Positions 1 to 8,842 of a DNA stretch of 63,700 nt are shown in pieces. A program made the translations under genes and the position numbers. Source of the DNA: an uncultured Eubacteriales bacterium (GTDB lineage Bacteria; Bacillota; Clostridia; Oscillospirales; Oscillospiraceae); NCBI GenBank assembly GCA_900553135.1, contig USCO01000001.1, positions 1-63,700 on the forward strand, in the 5' to 3' direction. The notes beneath the pieces are model-generated. The model saw nothing but the letters and a program-made list of their open reading frames with translations. It searched no databases and was not told the DNA's origin. Each line of letters begins with the position of its first letter. Within the stretch, counting starts at the first letter, position 1.

Positions 1-3000
1 GCTCGCCGTAAATATTCACCGCCACGGAATCTCCCCGGCGCTCGGAATGGGCCATCTTGCCCAGGATGCGTCCGTCGGGGCTGGTGATACCCTCGATGGC
101 CATGTAAGAGCCGTTGGGGTTCCAGTATTCGTCCATAGTGGCGTTGCCCTGATCGTCCACATACTGGGTGGCCACCTGTCCGTTGGCGAAGAGTCTGGAC
201 AGCCAGGCTTCATTTGCCACAAAGCGGCCCTCTCCGTGGGAGGCGGGGTTGCAGTACACGCCGCCCAGTCTGGCCTCAGCCAGCCAGGGGGACTTGTCGG
301 ACACCACCTTGGTGTAGACCATCTTGGACACGTGGCGGCCGATGGTGTTCATGGCCAGGGTGGGGGAATCCGGCCCCTGGTCGGCGATTTCGCCTCCGGG
401 CACCAGACCCAGCTTGATCAGCGCCTGGAAACCGTTGCACACGCCCAGAATCAGGCCGTCCCGCTCATTTAACAGCTTTTCAATCTCCTCCTTCATCACC
501 GCGTTGCGGAACACGGTGGCGAAGAACTTGGCTGAACCCTCCGGCTCGTCGCCTGCGGAGAAGCCGCCGGGGAACATGACGATCTGGGCCTTTGCGATCT
601 CCTGCCGGTAGACCTCAACGGACTGGCGGATGTCCTCAGCGCTCAGGTTGCGGAACACCCGGGTAACGGCTCTGGCGCCGGCCCGCTCAAAGGCTTTCGC
701 GCTGTCGTACTCGCAGTTGGTGCCCGGGAACACGGGGATGAACACCGTGGGGCTGCCGATCTTGTGGTCGCAGATGTAGATTGCGTCCGTCTTGTAGAGG
801 CGCTCCACAAGCGCCGCCTCCTCCCCGCGCTTCTCTCTGCCCGTGGCAGTGGGGAACACGTCCTCCAGGGTTTTGGTCCAGCTCTCAAGCGCTTCGTCCA
901 GGGAAACGGACACGCTGCCGTACTCAAACGCCGCCCGGTCCGTCACCTCGCCGATCACGGTGTAGGAGATGGAGAGCTCTCCCACCAGGCCGTCCGGCAC
1001 CTCGCAGACAATGTCGCCGTAACCCGGGGCGAAGAAATCCCTGGGATCCAGGCTGTGCTCGATCTTTACGCCCAGCTTGTTGCCGAAAGCCATCTTGCTG
1101 ACCGCCTCCGCCATGCCGTGGCCCTCCACCGCGTAGGCGGAAATGATCCTGCCCGCTTTGATATCCTCAAACAGCTTCCCGTAGCCGTCCATCACCTGTC
1201 CGTACACCGGCAGGTCGTAGCCGTCCCGCTCCGCCTTAAACACAACGATCTTACTGCCCAGCTTCTTGAACTCGGGGGTAATGATATTCTTGTAGCTGTT
1301 TACGTCCACCGCAAAGGAAACCAGGGTGGGGGGCACGTTGACCTCGCCGTGCTCGTCGTCGAAGGTCCCGGACATGCTGTCCTTGCCGCCGATGGAGGGC
1401 AGGCCGAAGCCCATCTGGGCGCTGTAAGCCCCAAGGAGCGCCGCAAAGGGCTGGCTCCAGCGCTCCGGATTCTCGTTCATCCGGCGGAAATACTCCTGGA
1501 AGGTGAAACGGATCTTGCTGTAATCTCCGCCCGCAGCCACGATCTTAGCCACGGAGGTGAGCACCGCGTACACAGCCCCATGGTAGGGGCTCCAGCTGGA
1601 CAGATAGGGATCAAAGCCGTAGCTCATCATGGTCACAGTGTCCGTGCTGCCCTTCATCACCGGAAGCTTGGCCACCATGGCCTGAGTCTCGGTGAGCTGG
1701 TATTTTCCGCCGTAGGGCATAAACACGCTGCCCGCGCCGATCGACCCGTCAAACCGCTCCACCAGTCCCTTCTGGGAACACACGTTGAGTCCGGCCAGCA
1801 TATTGGTCCAGGCCGTTTTCACGTCGCTCACCTCTTCGCGCTTTAAGGGGCTGTTCTCACGACCCGGCACCTCCAGGGTCACGTCCGCCTCCTGGTGCGC
1901 GCCGTTGGTGTCCAAAAATGCGCGGCTGATGTCCACGATGGTCTTCCCCCGCCAGTTGAGTACCAGCCTGGGCTCCTCGGTGACTACGGCCACGGTCACG
2001 GCTTCTAAGTTTTCCTCCGCCGCATAAGCCAGGAATTTATCCACGTCGCCGGGGTCCACCACCACGGCCATGCGCTCCTGGGATTCGGAGATGGCGATCT
2101 CCGTGCCGTCCAGGCCGGCGTATTTCTTGGGAACCTTGTCCAGGTCGATCTGAAGGCCGGCCGCCAGCTCGCCGATGGCCACGGACACGCCGCCCGCGCC
2201 GAAGTCGTTGCACTTCTTGATGATCCGGCTCACCTCAGGGCGGCGGAACATGCGCTGGATTTTGCGCTCCGTGGGAGCATTTCCCTTCTGCACTTCTGCG
2301 CCGCAGACCTCGATGGAGGCCGTGGTGTGCACCTTGGAGGAGCCGGTGGCGCCGCCGATACCGTCCCGGCCGGTGCGCCCGCCGAGAAGGATGATGATGT
2401 CGCCCGGATCGGAATTTTCACGGATCACGTCTTTTCTGGGAGCAGCGCCCATTACCGCGCCGATCTCCATGCGCTTGGCCACATAACCCGGATGGTAAAT
2501 CTCCTTCACATAACCGGTGGACAGGCCGATCTGGTTGCCGTAGGAGGAATAACCCTGGGCGGCGCCGTTTACGATCTTGCGCTGGGGCAGCTTGCCCTTT
2601 AAGGTCTCGCTTAAAGGCCGGGTGGGGTCCGCCGCGCCGGTAACGCGCATGGCCTGGTACACGTAGGTTCTGCCGGACAGCGGGTCGCGGATGGCTCCGC
2701 CCAGACAGGTAGCCGCGCCGCCGAAGGGCTCGATCTCTGTGGGGTGATTGTGGGTCTCGTTCTTAAAGTTCACCAACCACTCCTCGGTGACGCCGTCGAT
2801 CTCCACCGGCACCACAATGCTGCAGGCGTTGATCTCGTCGGAAATCTCCATGTCCTCCAGCTTTCCCTCGCTCTTTAACTTCTTCATAGCCATCAGGGCC
2901 AGATCCATGAGGCAGACGTACTTGTCGTCCCGCCCCTTGTAGATCGCCTCCCGGTCCGCCAGGTACCGGTTGTAGGTGTCCTCGATGGGTTTTCTGTAAT

Positions 3001-3730
3001 CCCCGTCGGTGAAGCGGACATTTTTTAACTCCGTGGAAAAGGTGGTGTGGCGGCAGTGGTCGGACCAATAGGTGTCTAACACCCGGATCTCCGTCACCGT
3101 GGGATCGCGGCGCTCCTCATCCCGGAAGTACCTTTGAATATGAAGGAAATCCTTAAAGGTCATCGCCAGGTTCAAGGTATCGTAGAGCGCCTTAAGCTCC
3201 GCCTCAGGCGCTGCGGCAAAGCCCTCGAAGTTCTTAATGTCCTCCGGGACCTCAAACTCCGCCACCAGGGTGGATGGCTTGTCCTCCCCCGCCTCCCGGC
3301 TGTCCACGGGGTTGATGCAGAAGCCCTTGATGGCCTTCTCCTGCTCCGGGGTCAGGACCGCGGTAATCACGTAGGTGGTTGCAGAACGGATCACCGGCTC
3401 CTCGTCCTCCTTTAACAGCTTCACGCACTGCTCGGCAGAGTCCGCCCGCTGGTCGAACTGGCCGGGCAGGTACTCCACGGAAAACACCAGATCACCGGGG
3501 TTCTTCGGGAATTCCTCCTCGTACACCTCGTCTACCGGCGGCTCGGAGAAAATGGTCACCAGCGCCTTCCCGTAGGTCTCCTCAGACAGATTTTCAATAT
3601 CATAACGGATCAGAACCCGCACATTTTCCACGGTATCGATGCCAAGATAGCTCTCCAGCTCCTCCCGCAGCTCCCCGGCTTTTACCGCATACGCCGGCTT
3701 TTTCTCTACAAAAATTCGTCTTACGCTCAT
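1..3730 (-). CDS. purL: Phosphoribosylformylglycinamidine synthase (PurL, single-chain), C-terminus cut by window edge
   Basis: Converts FGAR, ATP and glutamine to FGAM in purine synthesis. I translated it from the minus strand: the frame is open from ATG at 3730 to position 1, about 1,243 codons, so only some 10-20 C-terminal residues should be missing from the usual length of about 1,250. The N-terminal half has the synthetase-type signatures DTYWSDHCRHTTFS, NFKNETHNHPTEIEPFGGA and GGRTGRDGIGGATGSS. The C-terminal third is a class I glutamine amidotransferase with the nucleophile in GVCNGFQ and the catalytic histidine in SHGEGRF. The start is set by CAGGAGG seven bases upstream. It appears monocistronic. 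This is the fused PurL/PurQ type common in Clostridia. Confidence 0.95.
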   Translation of the reverse strand, partial: MSVRRIFVEKKPAYAVKAGELREELESYLGIDTVENVRVLIRYDIENLSEETYGKALVTIFSEPPVDEVYEEEFPKNPGDLVFSVEYLPGQFDQRADSAEQCVKLLKEDEEPVIRSATTYVITAVLTPEQEKAIKGFCINPVDSREAGEDKPSTLVAEFEVPEDIKNFEGFAAAPEAELKALYDTLNLAMTFKDFLHIQRYFRDEERRDPTVTEIRVLDTYWSDHCRHTTFSTELKNVRFTDGDYRKPIEDTYNRYLADREAIYKGRDDKYVCLMDLALMAMKKLKSEGKLEDMEISDEINACSIVVPVEIDGVTEEWLVNFKNETHNHPTEIEPFGGAATCLGGAIRDPLSGRTYVYQAMRVTGAADPTRPLSETLKGKLPQRKIVNGAAQGYSSYGNQIGLSTGYVKEIYHPGYVAKRMEIGAVMGAAPRKDVIRENSDPGDIIILLGGRTGRDGIGGATGSSKVHTTASIEVCGAEVQKGNAPTERKIQRMFRRPEVSRIIKKCNDFGAGGVSVAIGELAAGLQIDLDKVPKKYAGLDGTEIAISESQERMAVVVDPGDVDKFLAYAAEENLEAVTVAVVTEEPRLVLNWRGKTIVDISRAFLDTNGAHQEADVTLEVPGRENSPLKREEVSDVKTAWTNMLAGLNVCSQKGLVERFDGSIGAGSVFMPYGGKYQLTETQAMVAKLPVMKGSTDTVTMMSYGFDPYLSSWSPYHGAVYAVLTSVAKIVAAGGDYSKIRFTFQEYFRRMNENPERWSQPFAALLGAYSAQMGFGLPSIGGKDSMSGTFDDEHGEVNVPPTLVSFAVDVNSYKNIITPEFKKLGSKIVVFKAERDGYDLPVYGQVMDGYGKLFEDIKAGRIISAYAVEGHGMAEAVSKMAFGNKLGVKIEHSLDPRDFFAPGYGDIVCEVPDGLVGELSISYTVIGEVTDRAAFEYGSVSVSLDEALESWTKTLEDVFPTATGREKRGEEAALVERLYKTDAIYICDHKIGSPTVFIPVFPGTNCEYDSAKAFERAGARAVTRVFRNLSAEDIRQSVEVYRQEIAKAQIVMFPGGFSAGDEPEGSAKFFATVFRNAVMKEEIEKLLNERDGLILGVCNGFQALIKLGLVPGGEIADQGPDSPTLAMNTIGRHVSKMVYTKVVSDKSPWLAEARLGGVYCNPASHGEGRFVANEAWLSRLFANGQVATQYVDDQGNATMDEYWNPNGSYMAIEGITSPDGRILGKMAHSERRGDSVAVNIYGE

Positions 3731-3784
3731 TTATAAACCTCCTGCTTTTCCATAGAAACCCTAAGTCTAAACCATCTGTCCCCT

Positions 3785-3814
3785 ATCATATCACAGGAAA
3801 GATAAATTAGTAAA
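3785..3814 (-). promoter_or_regulatory. Candidate purL promoter
   Basis: On the minus strand TTTACT (3814-3809) and TATGAT (3790-3785) are 18 bp apart, about 55 bp upstream of purL. The surrounding 3740-3900 region is strongly AT-rich. I saw no convincing purine or PRPP riboswitch aptamer here. Confidence 0.4.
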
Positions 3815-3912
3815 ATTAATATATTTAATTTCTTTTTTGTTATTTACTTATAAATATTTCAATATCGCGGCTTATATACAGGAGTTCTCTCCGCGGCAGA
3901 CCGTCAGCCCGG

Positions 3913-3941
3913 TTGTCAACCCATTCAAAACCGGGTATAAT
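3913..3941 (+). promoter_or_regulatory. Promoter of the YitT-family gene with overlapping dyad
   Basis: TTGTCA (3913-3918) and TATAAT (3936-3941) have a 17-bp spacer. An inverted repeat CCCGGTT...AACCGGG (3908-3934) brackets the -35 and reaches the -10 element. It could be an operator, because no T-tract follows it. Confidence 0.6.
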
Positions 3942-3991
3942 GTAGGCGGTATTACATCAAACAGAAAACCGGTCTATGGAGGAAGTCCGTC

Positions 3992-4837
3992 ATGAATCCT
4001 AAAAAGATATTATCTGAATGGTTTATCATCACATTTGGCACGGTGATCGCGGCATCAGCTGTTTTCTTCTTTCTGATCCCGAGCCATTTGGCAGTCGGCA
4101 GCATATCCGGGCTTGCAATCATTCTTGCAAACTTTATACCGCTGAAAATATCCGCGATTACCATGGGGTTAAATGTAGCTCTGCTGGTGGTCGGCTTAAT
4201 TTTGATCGGACGTGATTTTGGGATCAAAACAATCTACACATCGGTTCTGATGCCTGTGGTTTTGGCGGTTCTGGAAATTCTGTTTCCGGACATGCAGTCC
4301 ATTATGGGCGATGTGTTTTTAGATATGCTGCTTTACATTTTTACGGTCAGCATCGGTCTGGCGATTCTATTTAACAGGAACGCTTCCTCCGGAGGTCTGG
4401 ATATTATTGCGAAGCTGTTAAATAAATATCTGCGCATGGATTTGGGAAAGGCCATGTCGCTGGCAGGCATTTGTACCGCCCTTACGGCGGCCCTGGTGTA
4501 CGATGCAAAAACCGTGCTTTTAAGCATCCTGGGAACGTATCTGAACGGGATTGTGCTGGATCATTTTATTTTTGGATTCAATATCAAAAGGCGGGTCTGT
4601 ATCTTGTCGAATAAGGAAGCCGACATAGAAGCGTTTATACTCCACACGCTTCACAGCGGCGCCACCATCTACGAGCCGGTGGGCGCTTATGACCATCAGA
4701 TCCGCCGGGAGATTATCACAATCGTGGATAAAAACGAATATATACAGCTTATGAACTACATTTCCAAAACGGATCCCAGCGCGTTTGTGACGGTTTACAA
4801 TGTAAATGAAGTTTTTTACCGCCCGAAAATTCGTTGA
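3992..4837 (+). CDS. YitT family membrane protein (DUF161 plus DUF2179)
   Basis: A 281-residue protein with about five N-terminal membrane segments (residues 10-175, including the NASSGGLDIIAKLLNKY motif region typical of the family). A C-terminal soluble domain (about 205-281) resembles DUF2179, with EIITIVDKNEYIQLMNYI. Members are widespread in Firmicutes; their transport role is not firmly established. The start is set by GGAGGA ten bases upstream. It has its own promoter and lies between divergent purL and a convergent unknown gene. Confidence 0.85.
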   Translation: MNPKKILSEWFIITFGTVIAASAVFFFLIPSHLAVGSISGLAIILANFIPLKISAITMGLNVALLVVGLILIGRDFGIKTIYTSVLMPVVLAVLEILFPDMQSIMGDVFLDMLLYIFTVSIGLAILFNRNASSGGLDIIAKLLNKYLRMDLGKAMSLAGICTALTAALVYDAKTVLLSILGTYLNGIVLDHFIFGFNIKRRVCILSNKEADIEAFILHTLHSGATIYEPVGAYDHQIRREIITIVDKNEYIQLMNYISKTDPSAFVTVYNVNEVFYRPKIR

Positions 4838-4851
4838 TTGAAGCTGCGGCG

Positions 4852-4919
4852 CTACCCGGCCAGGCTCCAGCGGGCGGAATCTGCGGGGTTCAGATTCCGC
4901 GGCTGCTCCTGGCCGGGTA
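4852..4919. repeat. Nested inverted repeat between convergent genes
   Basis: Outer arms TACCCGGCCAGG / CCTGGCCGGGTA enclose inner arms GCGGAATCTG / CAGATTCCGC. It follows the YitT stop and overlaps the last codons of the convergent gene ending at 4890. There is no U-tract on either side, so it is either a structure-only terminator or a REP-like element. Confidence 0.55.
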
Positions 4920-5492
4920 AACTCTCGGCTCCGATTCCTCATCCTCCCGGACCAGGAGCAGAGGGGTCTCGCTCTCGATCTCCTCCCCCAGCATCCAGGG
5001 TACCCACAGCTCCCGCAGCTTCTCCCCGTCTTCTGTTTTGAGATTGACGTAAAAGTTGTGCCAGGACCTGCGGCGGACTTCCTTTGTCCCCGTACAGACC
5101 GCCGTCCGGACCTTTAGCGTTCCCGACAGATACTTCCTGGTCCGCCATACGGCAAAGTAATAATACCCCCCATAGCCTGCCGCCGCCAGGATGCACTCGA
5201 TCCAATAGAGCCTCCGGTATTTCAGCTTCATGCGCGCTTCCCGCACCAGCTTCTGCTGCCTGACCGGATTGTCGTCCTTGCCGCCGTTTCCCAGATCGTA
5301 CAGCACCTCCAGCAGAAATTCCCTCTCCCATTGGGCGTTTTTCTCCTGCTCATAGCAGGCGGACGTGACCAGCGCGAGAAATCCCAGAGCCAGAACCGTG
5401 TACCCCAGTGCGGCGATCCGCCTGCTTTTCCACATTTTCATCTCCATGCGCTGAACGTGCCTGCGCTCCCGCCCGCTGATCTCTCTCCACAT
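4890..5492 (-). CDS. Hypothetical protein with two membrane segments
   Basis: I do not recognise a family. The 200-residue product has a basic N-terminus, a membrane segment around residues 20-40 (ALGYTVLALGFLALVTSA), a charged loop, and a second hydrophobic stretch (IECILAAAGYGGYYYFAVW). The C-terminal domain is beta-rich and is followed by a Glu-rich tail. The layout recalls DUF3592-like proteins but identity is unproven. I chose the ATG at 5492 because AGGAGG lies eight bases upstream; longer in-frame starts lack a ribosome site. Confidence 0.55.
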   Translation of the reverse strand: MWREISGRERRHVQRMEMKMWKSRRIAALGYTVLALGFLALVTSACYEQEKNAQWEREFLLEVLYDLGNGGKDDNPVRQQKLVREARMKLKYRRLYWIECILAAAGYGGYYYFAVWRTRKYLSGTLKVRTAVCTGTKEVRRRSWHNFYVNLKTEDGEKLRELWVPWMLGEEIESETPLLLVREDEESEPRVYPARSSRGI

Positions 5493-5654
5493 CCATCGTT
5501 CCTCCTGCCGCCTACGGCCCCGCATTTTCATCCATTTTATTTCATTATAGCTGGGACAGGCAACGATTGCAATGTTCTCTGCGGAAGCGTCCGGGAAATT
5601 CGCATCCGTTCCGGCAGCCGATGTGAAAACTGATAGCACACCCGCCGGATTTAT

Positions 5655-5671
5655 GGTATACTAAGGAAATG
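5655..5671 (+). promoter_or_regulatory. Extended -10 promoter with downstream AAGGAAATG element
   Basis: TGGTATACT forms an extended -10 (5655-5662) and is followed immediately by AAGGAAATGTATTACTTATGGTCA-like sequence. A closely similar start region recurs at 49913-50000, and more weakly at 52367-52382 on the minus strand. It drives the DUF1846 gene. Confidence 0.55.
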
Positions 5672-5712
5672 TATTACTTATGGTCAATTTTAAAACAGGA
5701 GATTACAAAAAG

Positions 5713-7191
5713 ATGAAAACCGGATTTGACAATGAAAAATACCTGAAGCTCCAATCAGAACATATCAAACAGCGCATCGGCGAGTTCGGCGACAAACTGT
5801 ACCTGGAATTCGGCGGCAAGCTTTTCGACGACTTCCACGCCTCCAGGGTTCTCCCCGGCTTTGCCCCGGACAGCAAGCTGCGGATGCTGCTGCAGATGGC
5901 CGACCAGGCGGAGATCGTCATCGCCATCAACGCCGCGGACATCGAGAAGAATAAAGTCCGTCACGACCTTGGGATCACCTACGACGTGGACGTGCTCCGT
6001 CTGATCCAGGAGTTCCAGGACAAGGGCCTCTACGTGGGAAGCGTTGTGATCACCCAGTACAGCGGCCAGAGCGGGGCGGATCAGTTTAAGACCAAGCTGG
6101 AACACATGGGCATCAAGGTGTACCGCCATCACTGCATCGAGGGTTATCCCAGCAATGTATCTCTGATCGTCAGCGACGAGGGCTACGGCAAGAACGATTA
6201 CATCGAGACCACCCGCCCCCTGGTGATCATCACCGCCCCCGGCCCGGGCAGCGGCAAGATGGCCACCTGCCTCTCCCAGCTCTACCACGAGAACAAGCGG
6301 GGCATCAAGGCCGGATACGCCAAATTCGAGACTTTTCCCATCTGGAGCCTGCCCTTAAAGCATCCGGTGAACCTGGCCTACGAGGCGGCCACCGCTGACT
6401 TGAACGACGTGAACATGATCGATCCCTTCCACCTGGAAGCCTACGGCAAGACCGCGGTCAACTACAACCGGGACGTGGACATTTTCCCGGTGTTAAACGC
6501 CATCTTTGAGGGAATCTACGGCGAGAGCCCCTACAAGTCCCCCACGGATATGGGCGTAAACATGGCGGGCTTCTGCATCGTGGACGACGAGGTGTGCCGG
6601 GAAGCCTCCTACCAGGAGATCATCCGCCGGTATTACCACGCCCTCAACCGCCTGGCCAAGGAGGAGGGTTCCGAGGACGAGGTCTACAAGCTGGAACTGC
6701 TGATGAAGCAGGCCAAGATCAACACCGGCATGCGCCGTGTCATCGCCCCCTGCATGGAACGGGCCAGCCTGATCCAGGCGCCCGCCGCAGCCATCGAGCT
6801 GAGCGACGGCACCCTGGTTACCGGCAAGACCAGCAACCTGTTGGGCGCCTCCGCCGCCGTGCTGTTAAACTCCATCAAGATGTTAGGCGGCATCCCCCAC
6901 GACCAGCATCTGATCGCGCCCTCCGCCATCGAACCCATCCAGACCTTAAAGACCAACTACCTGGGAAGCCGCAATCCCAGGCTGCACACCGACGAGGTGC
7001 TGATCGCCCTGTCCATGAGCGCGGCCACGGATCCGGTGGCCAAGAAAGCCCTGGACCAGCTGCCCAGGCTTCGCGGCTGTCAGGTGCACACCTCGGTGAT
7101 GCTCTCCGACGTGGACATCAAGGTCTTTAAAAAGCTGGGCGCGGAGCTGACCTCCGAACCGGTTTACGAGCATAAAAAACTGTATCATTGA
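5713..7191 (+). CDS. DUF1846 domain-containing protein
   Basis: A 492-residue protein matching the DUF1846 family in length and in its opening MKTGFDNEKYLKLQSEHIK. It has the phosphate-loop-like segment TAPGPGSGKMATCLSQLYHE near residue 175. The family is cytosolic, common in anaerobic Firmicutes and of unknown biochemical function; known structures suggest a multidomain nucleotide-binding fold. The ATG at 5713 matches the family start; an in-frame ATG at 5680 would add 11 residues. It stands alone, with its own promoter and a bidirectional terminator. Confidence 0.85.
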   Translation: MKTGFDNEKYLKLQSEHIKQRIGEFGDKLYLEFGGKLFDDFHASRVLPGFAPDSKLRMLLQMADQAEIVIAINAADIEKNKVRHDLGITYDVDVLRLIQEFQDKGLYVGSVVITQYSGQSGADQFKTKLEHMGIKVYRHHCIEGYPSNVSLIVSDEGYGKNDYIETTRPLVIITAPGPGSGKMATCLSQLYHENKRGIKAGYAKFETFPIWSLPLKHPVNLAYEAATADLNDVNMIDPFHLEAYGKTAVNYNRDVDIFPVLNAIFEGIYGESPYKSPTDMGVNMAGFCIVDDEVCREASYQEIIRRYYHALNRLAKEEGSEDEVYKLELLMKQAKINTGMRRVIAPCMERASLIQAPAAAIELSDGTLVTGKTSNLLGASAAVLLNSIKMLGGIPHDQHLIAPSAIEPIQTLKTNYLGSRNPRLHTDEVLIALSMSAATDPVAKKALDQLPRLRGCQVHTSVMLSDVDIKVFKKLGAELTSEPVYEHKKLYH

Positions 7192-7254
7192 TCCTTACCG
7201 CAATGGACCGGCGGCGCAGACTGCCGCAGACCGCGCCGCCGGTCCGCCGCGCTG

Positions 7255-7300
7255 AAAAAGAGCCGGCGTTCGGGAGAATTCCCGGCGCCAGCTCTTTTTT
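7255..7300. terminator. Bidirectional terminator
   Basis: AAAAAGAGC pairs with GCTCTTTTTT around a GC-rich hairpin. T-tracts on both sides allow it to end both the DUF1846 transcript and the long minus-strand sugar cluster. Confidence 0.85.
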
Positions 7301-7326
7301 CTGTTCCTGTTTTTGTAAAACCGCTC

Positions 7327-8166
7327 TTACAGTTCGGCCTTCAGCCATTCCACCGACTTGCGGATGGACTCGTGGGGGTCGTCCCAGTAGATGGAGTCGT
7401 TGATCTCCAGGTCCACAATCCCGTCATAATCGTATTCTTCCAGGGTCTTTAAGTAATCCTTCAGGGGCAGCTCCCCGTCTCCCAGGATATAGTGGCAGGT
7501 ATCCGCAAAATGGATCAGCTTGATCCGTTCCCTGCCCAGCACCTCAAAGTAATCCTTCAACTCCTCTCCCGCCACTGCCATGGCCACCACGTCCACGCAG
7601 ATGTACATGGCCGGGGAATCCACCTCGTCCAGCACCCGCTTGATGTCCTGAAGATTCAGCACCAGATTGCTCTCATAGGGCTGAAGCTGCTCCAATACCA
7701 GCTCGATGCCCTTCTGCTCCGCGATGGCCGCGATCTTTTTGTAGGTATCCACCAGGCGCGCGAAGGATTCCTCCCGGGGCAGATCCAACAGGCCGCAGCC
7801 GGAGTTTAAGAACACCTTGTTGGTTCCAAAGAGCAGGGCATCGTCCATGGCCATGCTGAAATAGTCCACCGTGCGCTTGCGCACCTCTTCCTCGGGGTGG
7901 GAGAAGCTGTAGGGATAGGCCAGGGTCTCCGGCGTGTAGACGGAAACGTCCAGACCTCTCTCCTCCATCATAGCCCGGATGGAGCCGATCTTCTGTTTGG
8001 CGTCCTCGGCAAACGGATAGTCCAGGCGGCAGTAATGAGGAATGCCGCCCCACAGGTCAACGTGCTTCAAGCCGTTTTTCACCATGGAATCCAGATAATA
8101 CTCCAGGGAATAGTGCACATACTGCACGCTCATCACCGCAAAATTGTCCATCGTAATCTTCGACAT
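7327..8166 (-). CDS. FrlC-like sugar (phosphate) isomerase/epimerase, TIM barrel
   Basis: A 279-residue xylose-isomerase-like TIM-barrel protein (AP endonuclease family 2 superfamily). The metal-ligand segment LEQLQPYESN parallels ETLTPYESN of the FrlC gene at 18340-19170, and IHFADT, GDGELPL and DLEIND supply the later metal-site motifs. It is the last gene of the minus-strand cluster, 23 bp after the class II aldolase gene, with AGGAGG before its start. It is a paralogue of FrlC or a relative of the UlaE/SgbU 3-epimerases. The neighbouring pentulose enzymes favour a ketose or ketose-phosphate 3-epimerase role, which is inference. Confidence 0.75.
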   Translation of the reverse strand: MSKITMDNFAVMSVQYVHYSLEYYLDSMVKNGLKHVDLWGGIPHYCRLDYPFAEDAKQKIGSIRAMMEERGLDVSVYTPETLAYPYSFSHPEEEVRKRTVDYFSMAMDDALLFGTNKVFLNSGCGLLDLPREESFARLVDTYKKIAAIAEQKGIELVLEQLQPYESNLVLNLQDIKRVLDEVDSPAMYICVDVVAMAVAGEELKDYFEVLGRERIKLIHFADTCHYILGDGELPLKDYLKTLEEYDYDGIVDLEINDSIYWDDPHESIRKSVEWLKAEL

Positions 8167-8189
8167 ATCAAAATACCTCCTGATTCGTT

Positions 8190-8840
8190 TTATGGTTCAT
8201 CCGGCTGGCCATAGTAGCCCCGCTCAGCCGATTCGTCGGCAATCTGCTCTGCCGTCAGCTCCGGAATCGTGCGCCCGCTGGCCAGCGCGGCCAGATAGGT
8301 TTTGCTCGCCTCCTCCAGATACACCGCCGCGGTCAGCGCCTGTTCGATATCCTTCCCGTAAGCCAGCACACCGTGGTGCTTTAAGATCACCGCCAGGGCA
8401 TCTCCGGCGTACTCCACCGCGGACACGCCCATGCCCTCGTCCGAGCTGGGCGTAAAGGGCGCGACCTTCACCTCACCGTGAAGCTCGTCGATCACCGTCA
8501 CCAGGTTGGCCGGCAGACGGTCGCTCACCAGGCCCACCGCCGTGGCATAGGGCTGGTGGGTGTGCAAAATCACATTCACCTCCGGCATGTGCCGGAACAT
8601 ATACAAAACTGCGTGCTTATCGCTGGTGGGGCGGCGTCTGCCCTCCACCGTCCGGGTCTCCCCGTCGATCAGCACAATATCATCGATCGTCATGGTGTCG
8701 TAGCTCATGGCCGAGGGCGTAACCAGAAAATTACCGCAGGGCATGCGCATGCTGACGTTTCCACCGCTGAGCACCACCAGGCCGTGGCGCTCCATGGCCC
8801 GGGCGCAGTCGATCAACTGTTGTTTTTCTCTCTCATACAT
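8190..8840 (-). CDS. Class II aldolase/adducin family protein, L-ribulose-5-phosphate 4-epimerase-like
   Basis: A 216-residue zinc enzyme of the AraD/FucA family. Zinc ligands are visible as H93 and H95 (HTH) and H155 (KHHGV). The loop PTSDKH carries Asp (D74) where AraD/UlaF epimerases have Asp and FucA-type aldolases have Glu, which leans toward a 4-epimerase on a pentulose 5-phosphate. SGGNVSMR is the substrate phosphate/glycine loop. It starts 2 bp after the epimerase gene stop, so translation is probably coupled. Confidence 0.8.
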   Translation of the reverse strand: MYEREKQQLIDCARAMERHGLVVLSGGNVSMRMPCGNFLVTPSAMSYDTMTIDDIVLIDGETRTVEGRRRPTSDKHAVLYMFRHMPEVNVILHTHQPYATAVGLVSDRLPANLVTVIDELHGEVKVAPFTPSSDEGMGVSAVEYAGDALAVILKHHGVLAYGKDIEQALTAAVYLEEASKTYLAALASGRTIPELTAEQIADESAERGYYGQPDEP

Positions 8841-8842
8841 CT

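Noticed and set aside
764..1846. 360-codon plus-strand frame opposite purL
   Set aside because: Antisense frame of a clear PurL coding sequence; no recognisable domain.
8190..8840. L-fuculose-phosphate aldolase (FucA) assignment
   Set aside because: The loop has Asp (PTSD) rather than the catalytic Glu of FucA, and no fucose genes are near; an AraD-like 4-epimerase fits better.
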